Assembly (NCBI GenBank): GCA_016350165.1
Contig: CP066225.1
Coordinates: 2,914,001 to 2,978,000 of the forward strand
Length of the DNA: 64,000 nucleotides
Direction: 5' to 3'
Source of the DNA: Planctomycetota bacterium
GTDB taxonomy: Bacteria; Planctomycetota; Phycisphaerae; Phycisphaerales; Phycisphaeraceae
A program made the translations under genes and the position numbers. The notes under the pieces are model-generated. The model was not told the DNA's origin. It did not search any database and saw nothing but the letters and a program-made list of their open reading frames with translations. This document shows positions 54,026 through 63,854 of this stretch, piece by piece. Every line of letters starts with the position of its first letter. Within the stretch, counting starts at the first letter, position 1.

Positions 54026-55585
54026 ATGACATGCAAATTCAATTTCGGGCTGGCTATAGGTCTATTTACGTGTAGCGTATCAAGCGGAGCGATGGGGCAG
54101 TGGAACACGTTGGATCATCATGAAGCGGTGATGAATTATGAGGATTCGGATCACTATGCGGTGGTGACGATTGATGATGATGGACGTGTTGGTTATGCGG
54201 AAACGATTAAAGCATATAACACGTCTTTTGGCCATCGATATTACTTGAAGCAATTTGATGGGAATGGGGATTTGTCGGGACAGTATACGTCCTCGCTTGC
54301 TTATCTATGGCGTCAAACGAAATTGCAATGGGTTGATGATAATTTGTATTTCGGAACAGAGACGGAAGAAGGGCTGCGAAAATATTTCCGGTGGAGTGAT
54401 ACTGGGATTGAGCAGACTTATTTTCATGATTCTCGTAAGAATAATCAGCAGGAAGGTGCAGCGAAAGCGATTTTTCAAACGCCTTTGGGATCTGTGCGGC
54501 AGGTATACAGCCATAATTCATCGGCTGAAATGTATGTATTTCGGTCGTATGAAGATGGAAGTGACACGGTCATCGCTTACGAGCAGGGTGGGTATAATGG
54601 GGGGAATGAAAATGCGATACAGCTAGAGTATGTATTGCGTATGCCTGATAATGGGATGTTTGATAATTTCCATTTGAATAAAGATGGAAGCTTGTTGATG
54701 CCGCTTAGGACGATGTATGGGGGTGGCATTTATAACTTTAATGGGCAGAAGTTAGAGTCGGTGATTACTACTGAAGATGTGGCTGAGGTGTTGAATGGTG
54801 AGATAACATCGACGGTTGCGGGGACGATAAAGCCGCTACCTTTTGGAGCGAATGACAAAGGTGATTGTGCATTTATTGCGTTTTCATCTTCTTCAGATAA
54901 AAACATTTTGGCTAGTTACGATCTGATGGTGAAGCGTGATGGTGTGTTGACACATGCTGCCAGGGTATCACAGTATGAAGGTAGCTGGAGCAACTTGGTG
55001 GGTGGCCCTGATTTTCGATTTCAGGATGAGATGGTGATTTCGGAGAATGGTCGCGTTGGTTATCTTGGCTATGTACACAACAGCTTCCCTGTAAGAGATT
55101 TTGAGTTGTTTGTTTGGGAGGGTGATGATGTTATTAAAGCGGCTGAAGCTGATCAAACGTATGTAGGTAAAGATGGACGCGAGTTCGTGTACCTTGCATC
55201 AAGATTTGATACTTATTCTCACTGGGAAGAGGAACAGATGGAATTGTTTACTGATGCGGTCGGTAACATGGTATTCAATTCAAGTGTAGAGGCGGATGGT
55301 GAAGTTGGGCATGGTGTATTGCTTTATGATACGGATGGCGTTTTGTCTTTGCTGGTGAAAGAAGGGGACTTGTTTGATGTTGATGGTGGTGAAGGTGAAG
55401 ACTTGCGTGAGATTCAGATGATTGATGAACGCAGTTTCTGGTTGAATGATGATGGTGTGTTGGCACTTGGGTTGGTGTTTACAGATGGATCAAGTGGCGT
55501 GTTTACGATGCAGATTCCTGAGCCAAGCATGTTGGGGCTGCTGGGATTGGGCGGAATGATGTTGTTGCGTAGAAGAAACGCTTGA
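54026..55585 (+). CDS. PEP-CTERM protein with NxxGxxAF-type repeats, paralogue 2
   Basis: 519 residues. Signal peptide (LAIGLFTCSVSSGAMG), then repeat units DDDGRVGYAE, NDKGDCAFIAF, SENGRVGYLG, DAVGNMVFNS and NDDGVLALGL. The long segment DGVLSLLVKEGD is shared with paralogue 1. The C-terminal signal is IPEPSML, hydrophobic stretch, RRRNA, with a sequence distinct from those of paralogues 1 and 3. 47 nt ahead of paralogue 3, so the two are likely co-transcribed. Function as for its relatives: surface beta-propeller-like protein of unknown role. Confidence 0.85.
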   Translation: MTCKFNFGLAIGLFTCSVSSGAMGQWNTLDHHEAVMNYEDSDHYAVVTIDDDGRVGYAETIKAYNTSFGHRYYLKQFDGNGDLSGQYTSSLAYLWRQTKLQWVDDNLYFGTETEEGLRKYFRWSDTGIEQTYFHDSRKNNQQEGAAKAIFQTPLGSVRQVYSHNSSAEMYVFRSYEDGSDTVIAYEQGGYNGGNENAIQLEYVLRMPDNGMFDNFHLNKDGSLLMPLRTMYGGGIYNFNGQKLESVITTEDVAEVLNGEITSTVAGTIKPLPFGANDKGDCAFIAFSSSSDKNILASYDLMVKRDGVLTHAARVSQYEGSWSNLVGGPDFRFQDEMVISENGRVGYLGYVHNSFPVRDFELFVWEGDDVIKAAEADQTYVGKDGREFVYLASRFDTYSHWEEEQMELFTDAVGNMVFNSSVEADGEVGHGVLLYDTDGVLSLLVKEGDLFDVDGGEGEDLREIQMIDERSFWLNDDGVLALGLVFTDGSSGVFTMQIPEPSMLGLLGLGGMMLLRRRNA

Positions 55586-55632
55586 TCTGTTTTTATTAGT
55601 TGAAATAATCCGAGATTTCGGAGGGTATAAAT

Positions 55633-57297
55633 ATGAGACATCAGATTTTTGGTTTAACAATTGGTGCGCTTTGTGCATGTGGTTTGGTGGGTGATGCTTT
55701 TGGAGCTTATACAGTAGAAGCATGGGAAACGATTAAGTATGAAGATCAAGTGGGTGATGATAATTACGACTTTAGTTCGTACTACATGATCGACTCGGAC
55801 GAGTTGGGGAACTTGGCATATGCTCATGTGAGGTATAAAGATTACTCTGAAAATCTATCAGAAATTGATCTAGAGTGGTTAGATACTGATCGGCAGTTGA
55901 AGTTTAAGCATACTGAAAGTTATCCGCATTTATGGGATAAAGGGCGCATTGAAGCGGTGAATGGGCGTGTTGCGTTTGGAACATCTTATACCAGTTTCCA
56001 TAACAGCTATTACGCAAGTGTTAACACGATGAAAAAGCTGACTGAGAATGGTGTTGAAGATATCTATTTTCAGTTTAAAGATGAGGATGTTCCATTTAGC
56101 CCTTATGAAGAAGTTCATCGGTTCTATGGATTAGATCAATTTGGTGGTTGTGTATTGGCTGTTGATGAACGTGATGGTTATAGATCGTTTGTTTATCGAA
56201 CGGCAGAGGGTGAGGATATTACTATTGCCAACAGTACAAGTGATTCGGCGTTGGGGATGCCGTTGAAGCCTTTTACGTTGGAATACACTAACTATATGCG
56301 TTATGGTTCACAGGTTGCATATGGGCCGGATGGAGCGGTTTATATTGGGTTGCGTGCAGATGGTGATTATTCAAGCGTATACCGTTTTGCTGACGGAGCT
56401 ATGGAGAAAGTGCTATCGGATGCGGAGATGAAGGGTGAGAATGAATTTAATGACGACGATCCAAATGCATATCCTAAAGTAGTCGTTGATGATCTTTATC
56501 GAAGCTATTTGACTGGTTTGATTCCAAGTTACCCATTGATCTTCAATGATCAAGGGGATATGGCAGTGTTAGCGTATAACGTTCTGAAGAATGAAGTAGG
56601 TCAATATTCACGTAGCTTGGATGTGATTACTAAGATTGATGGTCAGTTAAATTTGGCTGGACGGCTTGGTCAAACTGAGTTTGGTGCATCTCATGAATTT
56701 ATGTATGGGACTGGTATTGCCCATTCACGTAATACGATGCTTATGACGAATGATGGTCGCATTGTATTTTGGGGTGGTGAGCTAGGGATGGAAACCCTTG
56801 ATGATAGCTTATATGTATTGAAGGATGGTGAGTTGAGTGTTGTAGCTGCGTCGGGTGAAGAATTTACCGATGTGAATGGTCGAACTTTTACATACTGGGG
56901 TGAAGATGATTATTATCTAAATGCTGCTGTATCACATTCGATAGATAATACGCTGCTTTGTGATGATGCGGGGAATGTTGTTTTCTTTGGGGATTTGAGT
57001 GAGGATGATGATTTAGAAGGTATTTTCCTTTTTGATGTGAGTGGTGAGTTGACGTTGCTACTTGCAGAGTTGGATTATTTTTGGGTTGGGCCTCAGACAA
57101 CGATTGAGAATCGTAAGCAGATTCGTGATTTAGATTGGCGCGGCTTGACGATGACGGATGAGGGTGAATTGATTGTGGGTATGACCTTTATGGATGATAC
57201 GCATGGTGTGTTTACGATGATGATTCCGGAGCCGAGTGGGTTGGTGTTGTTGGGATTGGGTGGATTGATGATGATGCGTAAACGAAGAATTGCATGA
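55633..57297 (+). CDS. PEP-CTERM protein with NxxGxxAF-type repeats, paralogue 3
   Basis: 554 residues. Signal peptide (FGLTIGALCACGLVGDAFGA), then units DELGNLAYAH, DQFGGCVLAV, NDQGDMAVLAY, TNDGRIVFWG, DDAGNVVFFG and TDEGELIVGM. Ends IPEPSG with the hydrophobic segment and RKRRIA. The last 70 nt or so of coding DNA are almost identical to those of paralogue 1, while the rest has diverged. GGAGG lies 9 nt before ATG 55633. Confidence 0.85.
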   Translation: MRHQIFGLTIGALCACGLVGDAFGAYTVEAWETIKYEDQVGDDNYDFSSYYMIDSDELGNLAYAHVRYKDYSENLSEIDLEWLDTDRQLKFKHTESYPHLWDKGRIEAVNGRVAFGTSYTSFHNSYYASVNTMKKLTENGVEDIYFQFKDEDVPFSPYEEVHRFYGLDQFGGCVLAVDERDGYRSFVYRTAEGEDITIANSTSDSALGMPLKPFTLEYTNYMRYGSQVAYGPDGAVYIGLRADGDYSSVYRFADGAMEKVLSDAEMKGENEFNDDDPNAYPKVVVDDLYRSYLTGLIPSYPLIFNDQGDMAVLAYNVLKNEVGQYSRSLDVITKIDGQLNLAGRLGQTEFGASHEFMYGTGIAHSRNTMLMTNDGRIVFWGGELGMETLDDSLYVLKDGELSVVAASGEEFTDVNGRTFTYWGEDDYYLNAAVSHSIDNTLLCDDAGNVVFFGDLSEDDDLEGIFLFDVSGELTLLLAELDYFWVGPQTTIENRKQIRDLDWRGLTMTDEGELIVGMTFMDDTHGVFTMMIPEPSGLVLLGLGGLMMMRKRRIA

Positions 57298-57320
57298 TTT
57301 GTGATTTAACGAAAAAATGA

Positions 57321-57347
57321 AAACCCGCTAGAAAATAGCGGGTTTTT
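57321..57347. terminator. Bidirectional terminator
   Basis: 10-bp stem AAACCCGCTA / TAGCGGGTTT, 5-nt loop; T run on the plus side, A run on the minus side. Lies between convergent genes. Confidence 0.88.
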
Positions 57348-57374
57348 CTTTATTTTGAGATATGGAACAGAGGC

Positions 57375-58457
57375 TTATTGAGTGGTTTTCTTTGCTTTCT
57401 CGAGATTTTCAAGCGCTTTCTGGAGAGCAACATTGGCATCCGCTTCGGCTTTTTCCATGGCATTGCGAACGGCATCTTCAGCTGCTTTTAGATCAGCTTT
57501 TGAGACAGGTGCCTCGGCTGCTTTCATGGCTGCATTGATTGCTGCTTGGATTTCAGCTTCCTTAACACGCAGATCCTGCTCATCTTTTAATTTGAGGTAA
57601 GCGTTTGAGAGGTTAGTGCCGAGAGTGAAGTATGAGTCGGCGGTGAAGTGAGCGCCATCTTTGAGAAGTGTGAGATCGGTAGATGGGATCATAATGGCAT
57701 TTATGTCTTTAGCAGCGACGGCTGCTTGAGCGGAGTGAACGGGTGGTGCGTATTTGACGCCGATGTTTGGATTGATTTGTGAAAAGACGATTGGGAGGGT
57801 TGGGTTATTGAAATCACGACGAACATATTCGAAAAGTTGTGTGAGGTTTGCTTCATATGCATCTGCTGATTCTTGTGAGACGAATGCGTCGGTCCAGCCA
57901 TGGACCCAGATGAATGCTTTGATGTCTGGCTCGTAACCTTCCGCTTCGAGCATGCCAAGTGCGCGATTGGCTTTGCGGATCATCCATGAGTAGAGACGTG
58001 GGCCTTGCTTCTCTTCAGCGTTGATGATGGGGCAGAAATCTTTGAAGAGGGATGCACCACCTTGTGAGAGTTTGAGGATTGCTATCTGTTGATTAGGGAA
58101 TTGTTTTGCGATGTTTCTGCCGAAGGTGATTTCAGGGCCGAATTGTTGCTTGTCCCAACGGTTGGTGAAGTCTTGAAGAGGATGCCAATCGGGACCAGCG
58201 ACTTCAGCATAATCGAGGCCTGGCATGAGATGGTAGAAGTAGCGAACTTGTGGGAATGGTTTGATCAGGTCGAGTTGTTCTTGGGTGAGGCCTTCGAGTT
58301 TGCCGCGACCGTCCATGTTGGATTGACCTGAGAGGATGAATACAGGGATTTTGCCTTTTGGACGTTTGGCGAATGTACGTGGTGCCGCTGAGGCAGTAGT
58401 TGAGATCAGCAATAACAGGCAGACGAAGGTGGGTAGGATATGGCGTAAGCGCAGCAT
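57375..58457 (-). CDS. Secreted sialate O-acetylesterase-like (SASA/CE6) protein
   Basis: 360 residues. Signal peptide (HILPTFVCLLLLISTTASA), then the SGNH-type block I motif FILSGQSNMDG with the nucleophile Ser, KLSQGGASLF, and WVHGWTDAF. The late DGAHFTADS supplies the Asp-x-x-His pair. SASA/CE6 esterases remove acetyl groups from sugars such as xylan or sialic acid. The last 75 residues are an Ala/Glu/Lys-rich coiled coil (AAIQAAINAAMKAAEAPVSK-like). The substrate is not clear; a link to the nonulosonate genes 25 kb away is not shown. Confidence 0.85.
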   Translation of the reverse strand: MLRLRHILPTFVCLLLLISTTASAAPRTFAKRPKGKIPVFILSGQSNMDGRGKLEGLTQEQLDLIKPFPQVRYFYHLMPGLDYAEVAGPDWHPLQDFTNRWDKQQFGPEITFGRNIAKQFPNQQIAILKLSQGGASLFKDFCPIINAEEKQGPRLYSWMIRKANRALGMLEAEGYEPDIKAFIWVHGWTDAFVSQESADAYEANLTQLFEYVRRDFNNPTLPIVFSQINPNIGVKYAPPVHSAQAAVAAKDINAIMIPSTDLTLLKDGAHFTADSYFTLGTNLSNAYLKLKDEQDLRVKEAEIQAAINAAMKAAEAPVSKADLKAAEDAVRNAMEKAEADANVALQKALENLEKAKKTTQ

Positions 58458-58557
58458 AAAAATCTGTCCTTGTAATACAGTTTCACGAGATTACGGTACC
58501 CACTGAGTAACTAGTTTAACACAAGCGAGTTGGTGTTGGAATGAAGGGATGCAAATG

Positions 58558-59484
58558 TCATGATTGGCGTGCAAAGAGGTGAGGTTCATGGTCCGTTTTT
58601 GCATGTGCAATTTGAGCTTGTCTATCACGGAATCGGGTTTTTTGCTCGTCGGTAGTTTTGTCGTAGCAGTGAGAGCATGTGACGCCGGGCTCATAGTGTG
58701 GGTGTGATAGATCGGATTGAGAGATGGGGAGTCCGCAAGCGTAACACATTTTGTAATCACCGGGGATGAGATTGTGCTTGACGGTGACGCGGTTATCGAA
58801 GACGTAGCAATCACCTTCCCATGTGGATTGGTTTTCTGGAACGGTTTCGAGATATTTGAGTATGCCGCCTTTGAGGTGGAAGACATTATCGAAGCCTAGC
58901 TGTTTCATGTAGGCCGTTGCTTTTTCACAGCGGATGCCACCGGTGCAGAACATGGCAATGTTTTTATCCTTGTACTCTTCTGGATTGAGATTGTCCTTAA
59001 CCCAATCTGGGAATTGGCGGAATGATTCGGTTTGCGGATCAATAGCATTTTTGAAGGTACCCACTTCATATTCGTAATCGTTGCGTGTATCGATCACGAT
59101 TGTATTTGGGTTGGTAATGAGGTTGTTCCAGTCTTCAGGCTGAACGTATGTGCCAACGGTTTGATTGGGATCAATATCAGGAACGCCCATTGTGACAATT
59201 TCTTTTTTAAGACGAACCTTAAGGCGATTGAATGGTTGTTTATTGTCGGTTGATGTCTTGTACTCAAGATCAGCAAAACGTGAGTCGGATTGTAAGTATC
59301 TAATCAGCGCATTGATGGCTGGGAGTGAACCGGCGACTGTGCCGTTGATGCCTTCTGCTGCGAGAAGGAGTGATCCTTTAATATGATTGGTACGACAGAC
59401 GGCGAGTAATGGATCGCGCATCTGCTTGTAATCGGGCAGGGCGGTGAAATGGTATAGCGCAGCAATGGTATATGTTTCTTGCAT
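58558..59484 (-). CDS. trhO: tRNA uridine(34) hydroxylase, rhodanese family (TrhO)
   Basis: 308 residues, normal length for TrhO/YceA. An N-terminal ferredoxin-like domain ([32 protein letters not shown]) is followed by a rhodanese domain with [15 protein letters not shown] and the active-site Cys in [12 protein letters not shown]. The C-terminal zinc-like part has CYACGLP and CSHCYD. TrhO introduces 5-hydroxyuridine at the wobble position of several tRNAs using oxygen. The gene stands alone between the esterase and the YjbR-like gene on the same strand. Confidence 0.93.
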   Translation of the reverse strand: MQETYTIAALYHFTALPDYKQMRDPLLAVCRTNHIKGSLLLAAEGINGTVAGSLPAINALIRYLQSDSRFADLEYKTSTDNKQPFNRLKVRLKKEIVTMGVPDIDPNQTVGTYVQPEDWNNLITNPNTIVIDTRNDYEYEVGTFKNAIDPQTESFRQFPDWVKDNLNPEEYKDKNIAMFCTGGIRCEKATAYMKQLGFDNVFHLKGGILKYLETVPENQSTWEGDCYVFDNRVTVKHNLIPGDYKMCYACGLPISQSDLSHPHYEPGVTCSHCYDKTTDEQKTRFRDRQAQIAHAKTDHEPHLFARQS

Positions 59485-59527
59485 TAGTCAACTCACAGGC
59501 AAAGTTGGTTCATCGAGATGAGATATC

Positions 59528-60055
59528 TTATAAAGAATCGAAGGCTTCGTCATCGTCTGGCAGAGTTATGTTCTCCATAACACGATCGATTTTACGTGCG
59601 ATGGGTGACGAAATGTCTGTATTTGTGGCTTTTTTGGACTTTGAACGTGATACTTTGGACGGAGATGTCTTTTGTTCGCTAATTGGTTTTGGAAGTGATT
59701 CGTATGTGATTGCGAACAGTTTGTGGAGAGCGTTGAGTTGACGTTTGTTGCGAACGCGAGCTGAACACCAGCCGTTCTTAGCCCAGGTACCAAAGGTGGA
59801 GAAGCCTAGCCAATCGTATTTTTCGACGGCATTATTCGCTTGCTCAAGTGGGAGTTTGAATTCCGCGTGGAGGTATTCGCCCTGATCATCTTTGTCGAGT
59901 GTTGAGAAAATGAAGAGTTTGGGTTTTGATTTTTTGCCTTTGGCATCGGGAAGTTTGTATGCTTTGCCGCCCCATTGGATCGTTGCGAAAACGTGCTCCA
60001 GCGAGAAGAGATACGACTCCATATGTTCAAGCAGTTGTCCGGTGTTGGTGGGCAT
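59528..60055 (-). CDS. MmcQ/YjbR-like small protein
   Basis: 175 residues from ATG 60055; an open frame to 60247 overlaps the phosphoribosyltransferase and is rejected. Residues 15-120 look like the YjbR fold: LFSLEHVFATIQWGGKAY, PKLFIFSTLDKDDQGEYLHAEFKLP and WLGFSTFGTWAKNGWCSARV, followed by helix LNALHKLFAITYESLP. The tail is basic then acidic (SRSKSKKATNT, LPDDDEAFDSL) and probably disordered. YjbR proteins have a CyaY-like fold; their job is not well known. Call is tentative. Confidence 0.5.
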   Translation of the reverse strand: MPTNTGQLLEHMESYLFSLEHVFATIQWGGKAYKLPDAKGKKSKPKLFIFSTLDKDDQGEYLHAEFKLPLEQANNAVEKYDWLGFSTFGTWAKNGWCSARVRNKRQLNALHKLFAITYESLPKPISEQKTSPSKVSRSKSKKATNTDISSPIARKIDRVMENITLPDDDEAFDSL

Positions 60056-60107
60056 GTGCGCATTATACGAGATGCGAGTGCGTGTGTGGAATTTTTGTGT
60101 GTAGAGT

Positions 60108-60749
60108 TTAACCAACGTGCTGAAGGATTTTTTTGACCTCTTCATCACTGGTTTGATCGAAGTTTTTGTAGAACTGACCGACCGCAGAAAAATCATTTGG
60201 TTGCAAGGGACAAATGACTTGATCGGCATAAGATCTAATTGTTTCAATTGTATCGGGTGGTGCGACAGGAATAGCGATGAGTATCTTGCTTGGATGAGTT
60301 GTTTTTACGGCTTCGATTGCAGCAAGCATGGTCGAACCAGTTGCGAGGCCATCATCAATCAAGATCACATTTTGCTGATATAGATCGGGGTGCGGTCTAT
60401 CTTCAACATAAATGCGGCGACGATGATTGAGTTCCGTTGTTTCAGATGCTATTAAATTTTCAATGGTTCTATGAGTTAAACCAAGATTTTTAATCACTGT
60501 TTTGTTGAGGTAAGTGATGTTGTCACTAGCGATGGCACCGATCGCGAGTTCGGGTTGAAGAGGTGCACCAAGTTTTCGAACGATCATCACATCAAGGGGT
60601 AGTTGTAGTTCTCGTGCGACTTCATATGCAACCGGTACACCGCCACGCGGAAGGCCTAAAACAATGGCATTCGATTCACAGTGACAACCTGATCGTCTTA
60701 TCTCGTCAGCTAAAATAATGCCAGCATGTGTTCTGTTGTTGTATTGCAT
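60108..60749 (-). CDS. Type I phosphoribosyltransferase-fold protein
   Basis: 213 residues. VLGLPRGGVPVAYEVA near the N terminus and the PRPP-binding loop VILIDDGLATGSTM (about residues 127-140) place it in the type I PRTase group. The sequence RKLGAPLQPELAIGAI is common in stand-alone members sometimes fused to hydrolases (dienelactone hydrolase-like). The base or substrate cannot be told. ATG 60749. It is 52 nt upstream of the YjbR-like start on the same strand; both may be one unit. Confidence 0.85.
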   Translation of the reverse strand: MQYNNRTHAGIILADEIRRSGCHCESNAIVLGLPRGGVPVAYEVARELQLPLDVMIVRKLGAPLQPELAIGAIASDNITYLNKTVIKNLGLTHRTIENLIASETTELNHRRRIYVEDRPHPDLYQQNVILIDDGLATGSTMLAAIEAVKTTHPSKILIAIPVAPPDTIETIRSYADQVICPLQPNDFSAVGQFYKNFDQTSDEEVKKILQHVG

Positions 60750-60792
60750 TGCTATAAGTGATTATAGGTTCGATTAGGTTTGAACATGAAAA

Positions 60793-60818
60793 AACCGGAG
60801 ATCAGGTAATCTCCGGTT
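60793..60818 (-). terminator. Terminator of gcvP
   Basis: 10-bp stem AACCGGAGAT / ATCTCCGGTT, 6-nt loop, T tract on the minus strand, 28 nt after the gcvP stop. Confidence 0.85.
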
Positions 60819-60845
60819 CGTGTTATACCTTATAAATAAGCTTAA

Positions 60846-63800
60846 TTACGCATCCGCGTAAGCTTCGACGGAAGGGCATGAACATTGCAGGTTGCGGTCG
60901 CCATAGGCGTTGTCGATGCGAGAAACAGGTGGCCAATATTTCCATGCATTGGAAGCGCCCACGATGTTATCGTCTTGCCATGCAGCGGGGTAAGCAGCTT
61001 GCTTACGGCTGTATGGGTGTTTCCATTCGTCATCTGAAACCATCATCGCAGTATGTGGTGCATTACGAAGTGGGTTGTTTTCTTTGTCAGTCACGCCTGC
61101 TTCAATGTCTGCAATTTCTTTACGGATGGTGATCATCGTGTCGCAGAAACGATCTAGTTCAGCTTTGGATTCAGACTCGGTTGGCTCGATCATGAGTGTG
61201 CCACTGACGGGGAATGACATTGTTGGTGCATGGAATCCAAAGTCTATTAAGCGCTTAGCAATATCTTCGACAGATACGTCAGCGGACTTCTGGAACTCGC
61301 GGCAATCAACGATGCCTTCGTGTGCAACCGTGTTATTTGGGCCCGTGTAAAGAATGCTGTAATGATCTTTGAGTCTGGCAGTGATGTAGTTTGCGTTTAA
61401 GATCGCGACCTTAGTTGCTTTCGCAAGACCTTGTGGGCCGAGCAATGCAATGTACATCCAAGAAATTGGAAGAACGGATGCAGAGCCGAACGGAGCTGCA
61501 GAGACAGGGTGTGTGAAGTTTTCATTTGGATCTGGCTCAAGTCCCCAGATTTCAGTTGATGCATACTTTGATTGTGCATCACCAACAATCGGGTTACCCG
61601 GGAGATATGGTGCAAGCTTCTTATTGCAGCAGATCGGACCCATACCAGGGCCGCCGCCGCCGTGAGGAATGGCGAAAGTTTTGTGCAAGTTGAGGTGACA
61701 TACATCAGCCCCGATCATGCCGGGATTAGTAAGCCCGACCTGTGCGTTCATGTTAGCGCCGTCCATGTATACAAGTCCGCCGTTATCGTGAATGATTTGG
61801 CAGATTTGTTTGATCGGTGTTTCGTAAACGCCGTGCGTTGATGGGTAAGTGATCATGGTTGCAGCAAGGTTATCTTTATGCTTCTCAGCTTTCGCTTTGA
61901 GGTCCTCAAGATCAACGTTGCCGTCATCATCACATTTTACGCCAACAACCTTTAAGCCTGCGATGACTGAAGATGCAGGGTTCGTACCGTGTGCGGAAAG
62001 TGGAATAAGACAGATGTTACGATCAATATTGTTTTTTGCATGGTGATAGCGTCGGATCGCCATGAGGCCTGCGTACTCACCGTTCGCACCTGAGTTTGGT
62101 TGCAATGAAACAGCTTCAAATCCAGTAATCGTTGCGAGCCATGATTGTAGTGTTGCAAACAATTCACGGTAACCACGTGTTTGATCTGCTGGTGCGTATG
62201 GATGCAGCTTCGAAAATTCAGGCCACGTGATTGGGATCATTTCCACAGCAGCATTGAGCTTCATCGTACATGAACCCAACGGAATCATACTGTTTGCTAG
62301 TGAGATATCTTTGCCGAGCAAACGTGTCATGTAACGCAATATTTCATGTTCTGAGTGATAACGATTAAATACATCATGTGTTAAGAATGCTGTATCCCTT
62401 GCGTATGGTTCGTCATACGCAGTTTTAATTGTATCAGCGATCGTTTTTGCATTCGGTGTCGTTGAATTTTTAGCCTCAGCAAAGATATTGATCAGCGTTT
62501 GGATTTCAGTCAGCGTCGTTGTTTCATCAAGGTTGATACAGATGGATGTGTCGCTGTACTTACGCAGGTTGATCAAATGTTCGCGAGCAGCAAACAGAAT
62601 CTGATTCACTTGATCCGCTGGCAGATCAATCCGCACATTATCAAAGACATTTTTGTGAGGTAGATTGTAGCCAATAGACTTCAATGCGTGAGATAAAATC
62701 AATGCAAGTGAATGAACACGTTTTGCGATCTTCGTAATCCCATCGGGGCCATGATATACAGCATAAAAACCTGCAATTGTGGCTAGAAGTACCTGCGCTG
62801 TGCAGATGTTTGATGTCGCACGGTCACGCTTAATGTGCTGTTCACGTGTTTGAATCGTCAGGCGGTAAGCCTTATTACCTTCAGTATCGACAGATACACC
62901 AACAATACGGCCAGGCATCTTGCGTACATATTTTTCATGAGTGGCCATATAAGCAGCATGTGGACCACCAAAGCCCATCGGTACGCCAAAGCGTTGCGTG
63001 TTGCCAATGACAATATCAGCACCAAACTCACCCGGTGCACGCAGAAGTGTTAACGCAAGGATATCAGCAGCGACAACAAGTAGGCTGCCTGTATTATGAA
63101 TTTTATCACTAATCGTTGAATAGTCTTCAACATTACCATCAGTTGTCGGATACTGAACAAGTACGCCTGCAAGTGATTTTGCTTGTTCACTTTCAAAATC
63201 GTATTTCCAAATATCATCAACAATCAACTCGATACCCATAGATTGAGCACGTGTTTTCATGAGTGCAATTGTTTGTGGATGTGCAGAAGATGAACAAAGG
63301 AATGCAGTCTTTTTTGCTCTTGCAACTGCCACAGCCATCGCCATCGCTTCAGCTGCTGCTGTTGCTTCGTCAAGCAGTGATGCATTTGCAAGTTCCATGC
63401 CTGTTAGGTCAGACACCATAGTTTGGAAGTTAAGCAGTGCTTCAAGGCGGCCTTGTGAAATCTCAGCTTGATACGGTGTGTATGGTGTGTACCAACGCGC
63501 ATTCTCAAGAACGTTACGAAGAATAACAGCTGGTGTATTTGTATCGTGATAACCCATCCCGATCATGTTGCGGAACACGCGGTTCTTCTTGGCAATGCCC
63601 TGCAAGTGATTAAGGATGCTAGCTTCGGACAGTGTCTCAGGCATGTCCTTCAGATCCATCAGTGATTGCAAACGGATATCGCTAGGCACTGTTGCATCAA
63701 TTAACGCATCCAATGATTCATAGCCAACCTCTTTCAGCATTGCTTCAAGCTCTGCCTCTGAGTGGCCAATATGTCGTGCTTCAAACGTATCGCTTGGCTT

Positions 63801-63854
63801 CAGGAATTCCGCAGCCGTCAACTCACCAATATTGGGGGTATGATTTGAACTCAT
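60846..63854 (-). CDS. gcvP: Glycine dehydrogenase (decarboxylating), P-protein of the glycine cleavage system
   Basis: 1002 residues from ATG 63854, full length for the single-chain P-protein (about 950); the frame runs on to 63929. N-terminal half: FEARHIGHSEAELEAML, DTNTPAVILRNVLENARWYTPYTPYQAEI, GVPMGFGGPHAAYMA. C-terminal half: SMIPLGSCTMKLNAA, PNSGANGEYAGL and the PLP lysine in LHKTFAIPHGGGGPGMGP. It decarboxylates glycine and passes the aminomethyl group to lipoyl-GcvH. GcvT and GcvH genes are not adjacent, and no glycine riboswitch is visible upstream. Confidence 0.96.
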   Translation of the reverse strand: MSSNHTPNIGELTAAEFLKPSDTFEARHIGHSEAELEAMLKEVGYESLDALIDATVPSDIRLQSLMDLKDMPETLSEASILNHLQGIAKKNRVFRNMIGMGYHDTNTPAVILRNVLENARWYTPYTPYQAEISQGRLEALLNFQTMVSDLTGMELANASLLDEATAAAEAMAMAVAVARAKKTAFLCSSSAHPQTIALMKTRAQSMGIELIVDDIWKYDFESEQAKSLAGVLVQYPTTDGNVEDYSTISDKIHNTGSLLVVAADILALTLLRAPGEFGADIVIGNTQRFGVPMGFGGPHAAYMATHEKYVRKMPGRIVGVSVDTEGNKAYRLTIQTREQHIKRDRATSNICTAQVLLATIAGFYAVYHGPDGITKIAKRVHSLALILSHALKSIGYNLPHKNVFDNVRIDLPADQVNQILFAAREHLINLRKYSDTSICINLDETTTLTEIQTLINIFAEAKNSTTPNAKTIADTIKTAYDEPYARDTAFLTHDVFNRYHSEHEILRYMTRLLGKDISLANSMIPLGSCTMKLNAAVEMIPITWPEFSKLHPYAPADQTRGYRELFATLQSWLATITGFEAVSLQPNSGANGEYAGLMAIRRYHHAKNNIDRNICLIPLSAHGTNPASSVIAGLKVVGVKCDDDGNVDLEDLKAKAEKHKDNLAATMITYPSTHGVYETPIKQICQIIHDNGGLVYMDGANMNAQVGLTNPGMIGADVCHLNLHKTFAIPHGGGGPGMGPICCNKKLAPYLPGNPIVGDAQSKYASTEIWGLEPDPNENFTHPVSAAPFGSASVLPISWMYIALLGPQGLAKATKVAILNANYITARLKDHYSILYTGPNNTVAHEGIVDCREFQKSADVSVEDIAKRLIDFGFHAPTMSFPVSGTLMIEPTESESKAELDRFCDTMITIRKEIADIEAGVTDKENNPLRNAPHTAMMVSDDEWKHPYSRKQAAYPAAWQDDNIVGASNAWKYWPPVSRIDNAYGDRNLQCSCPSVEAYADA

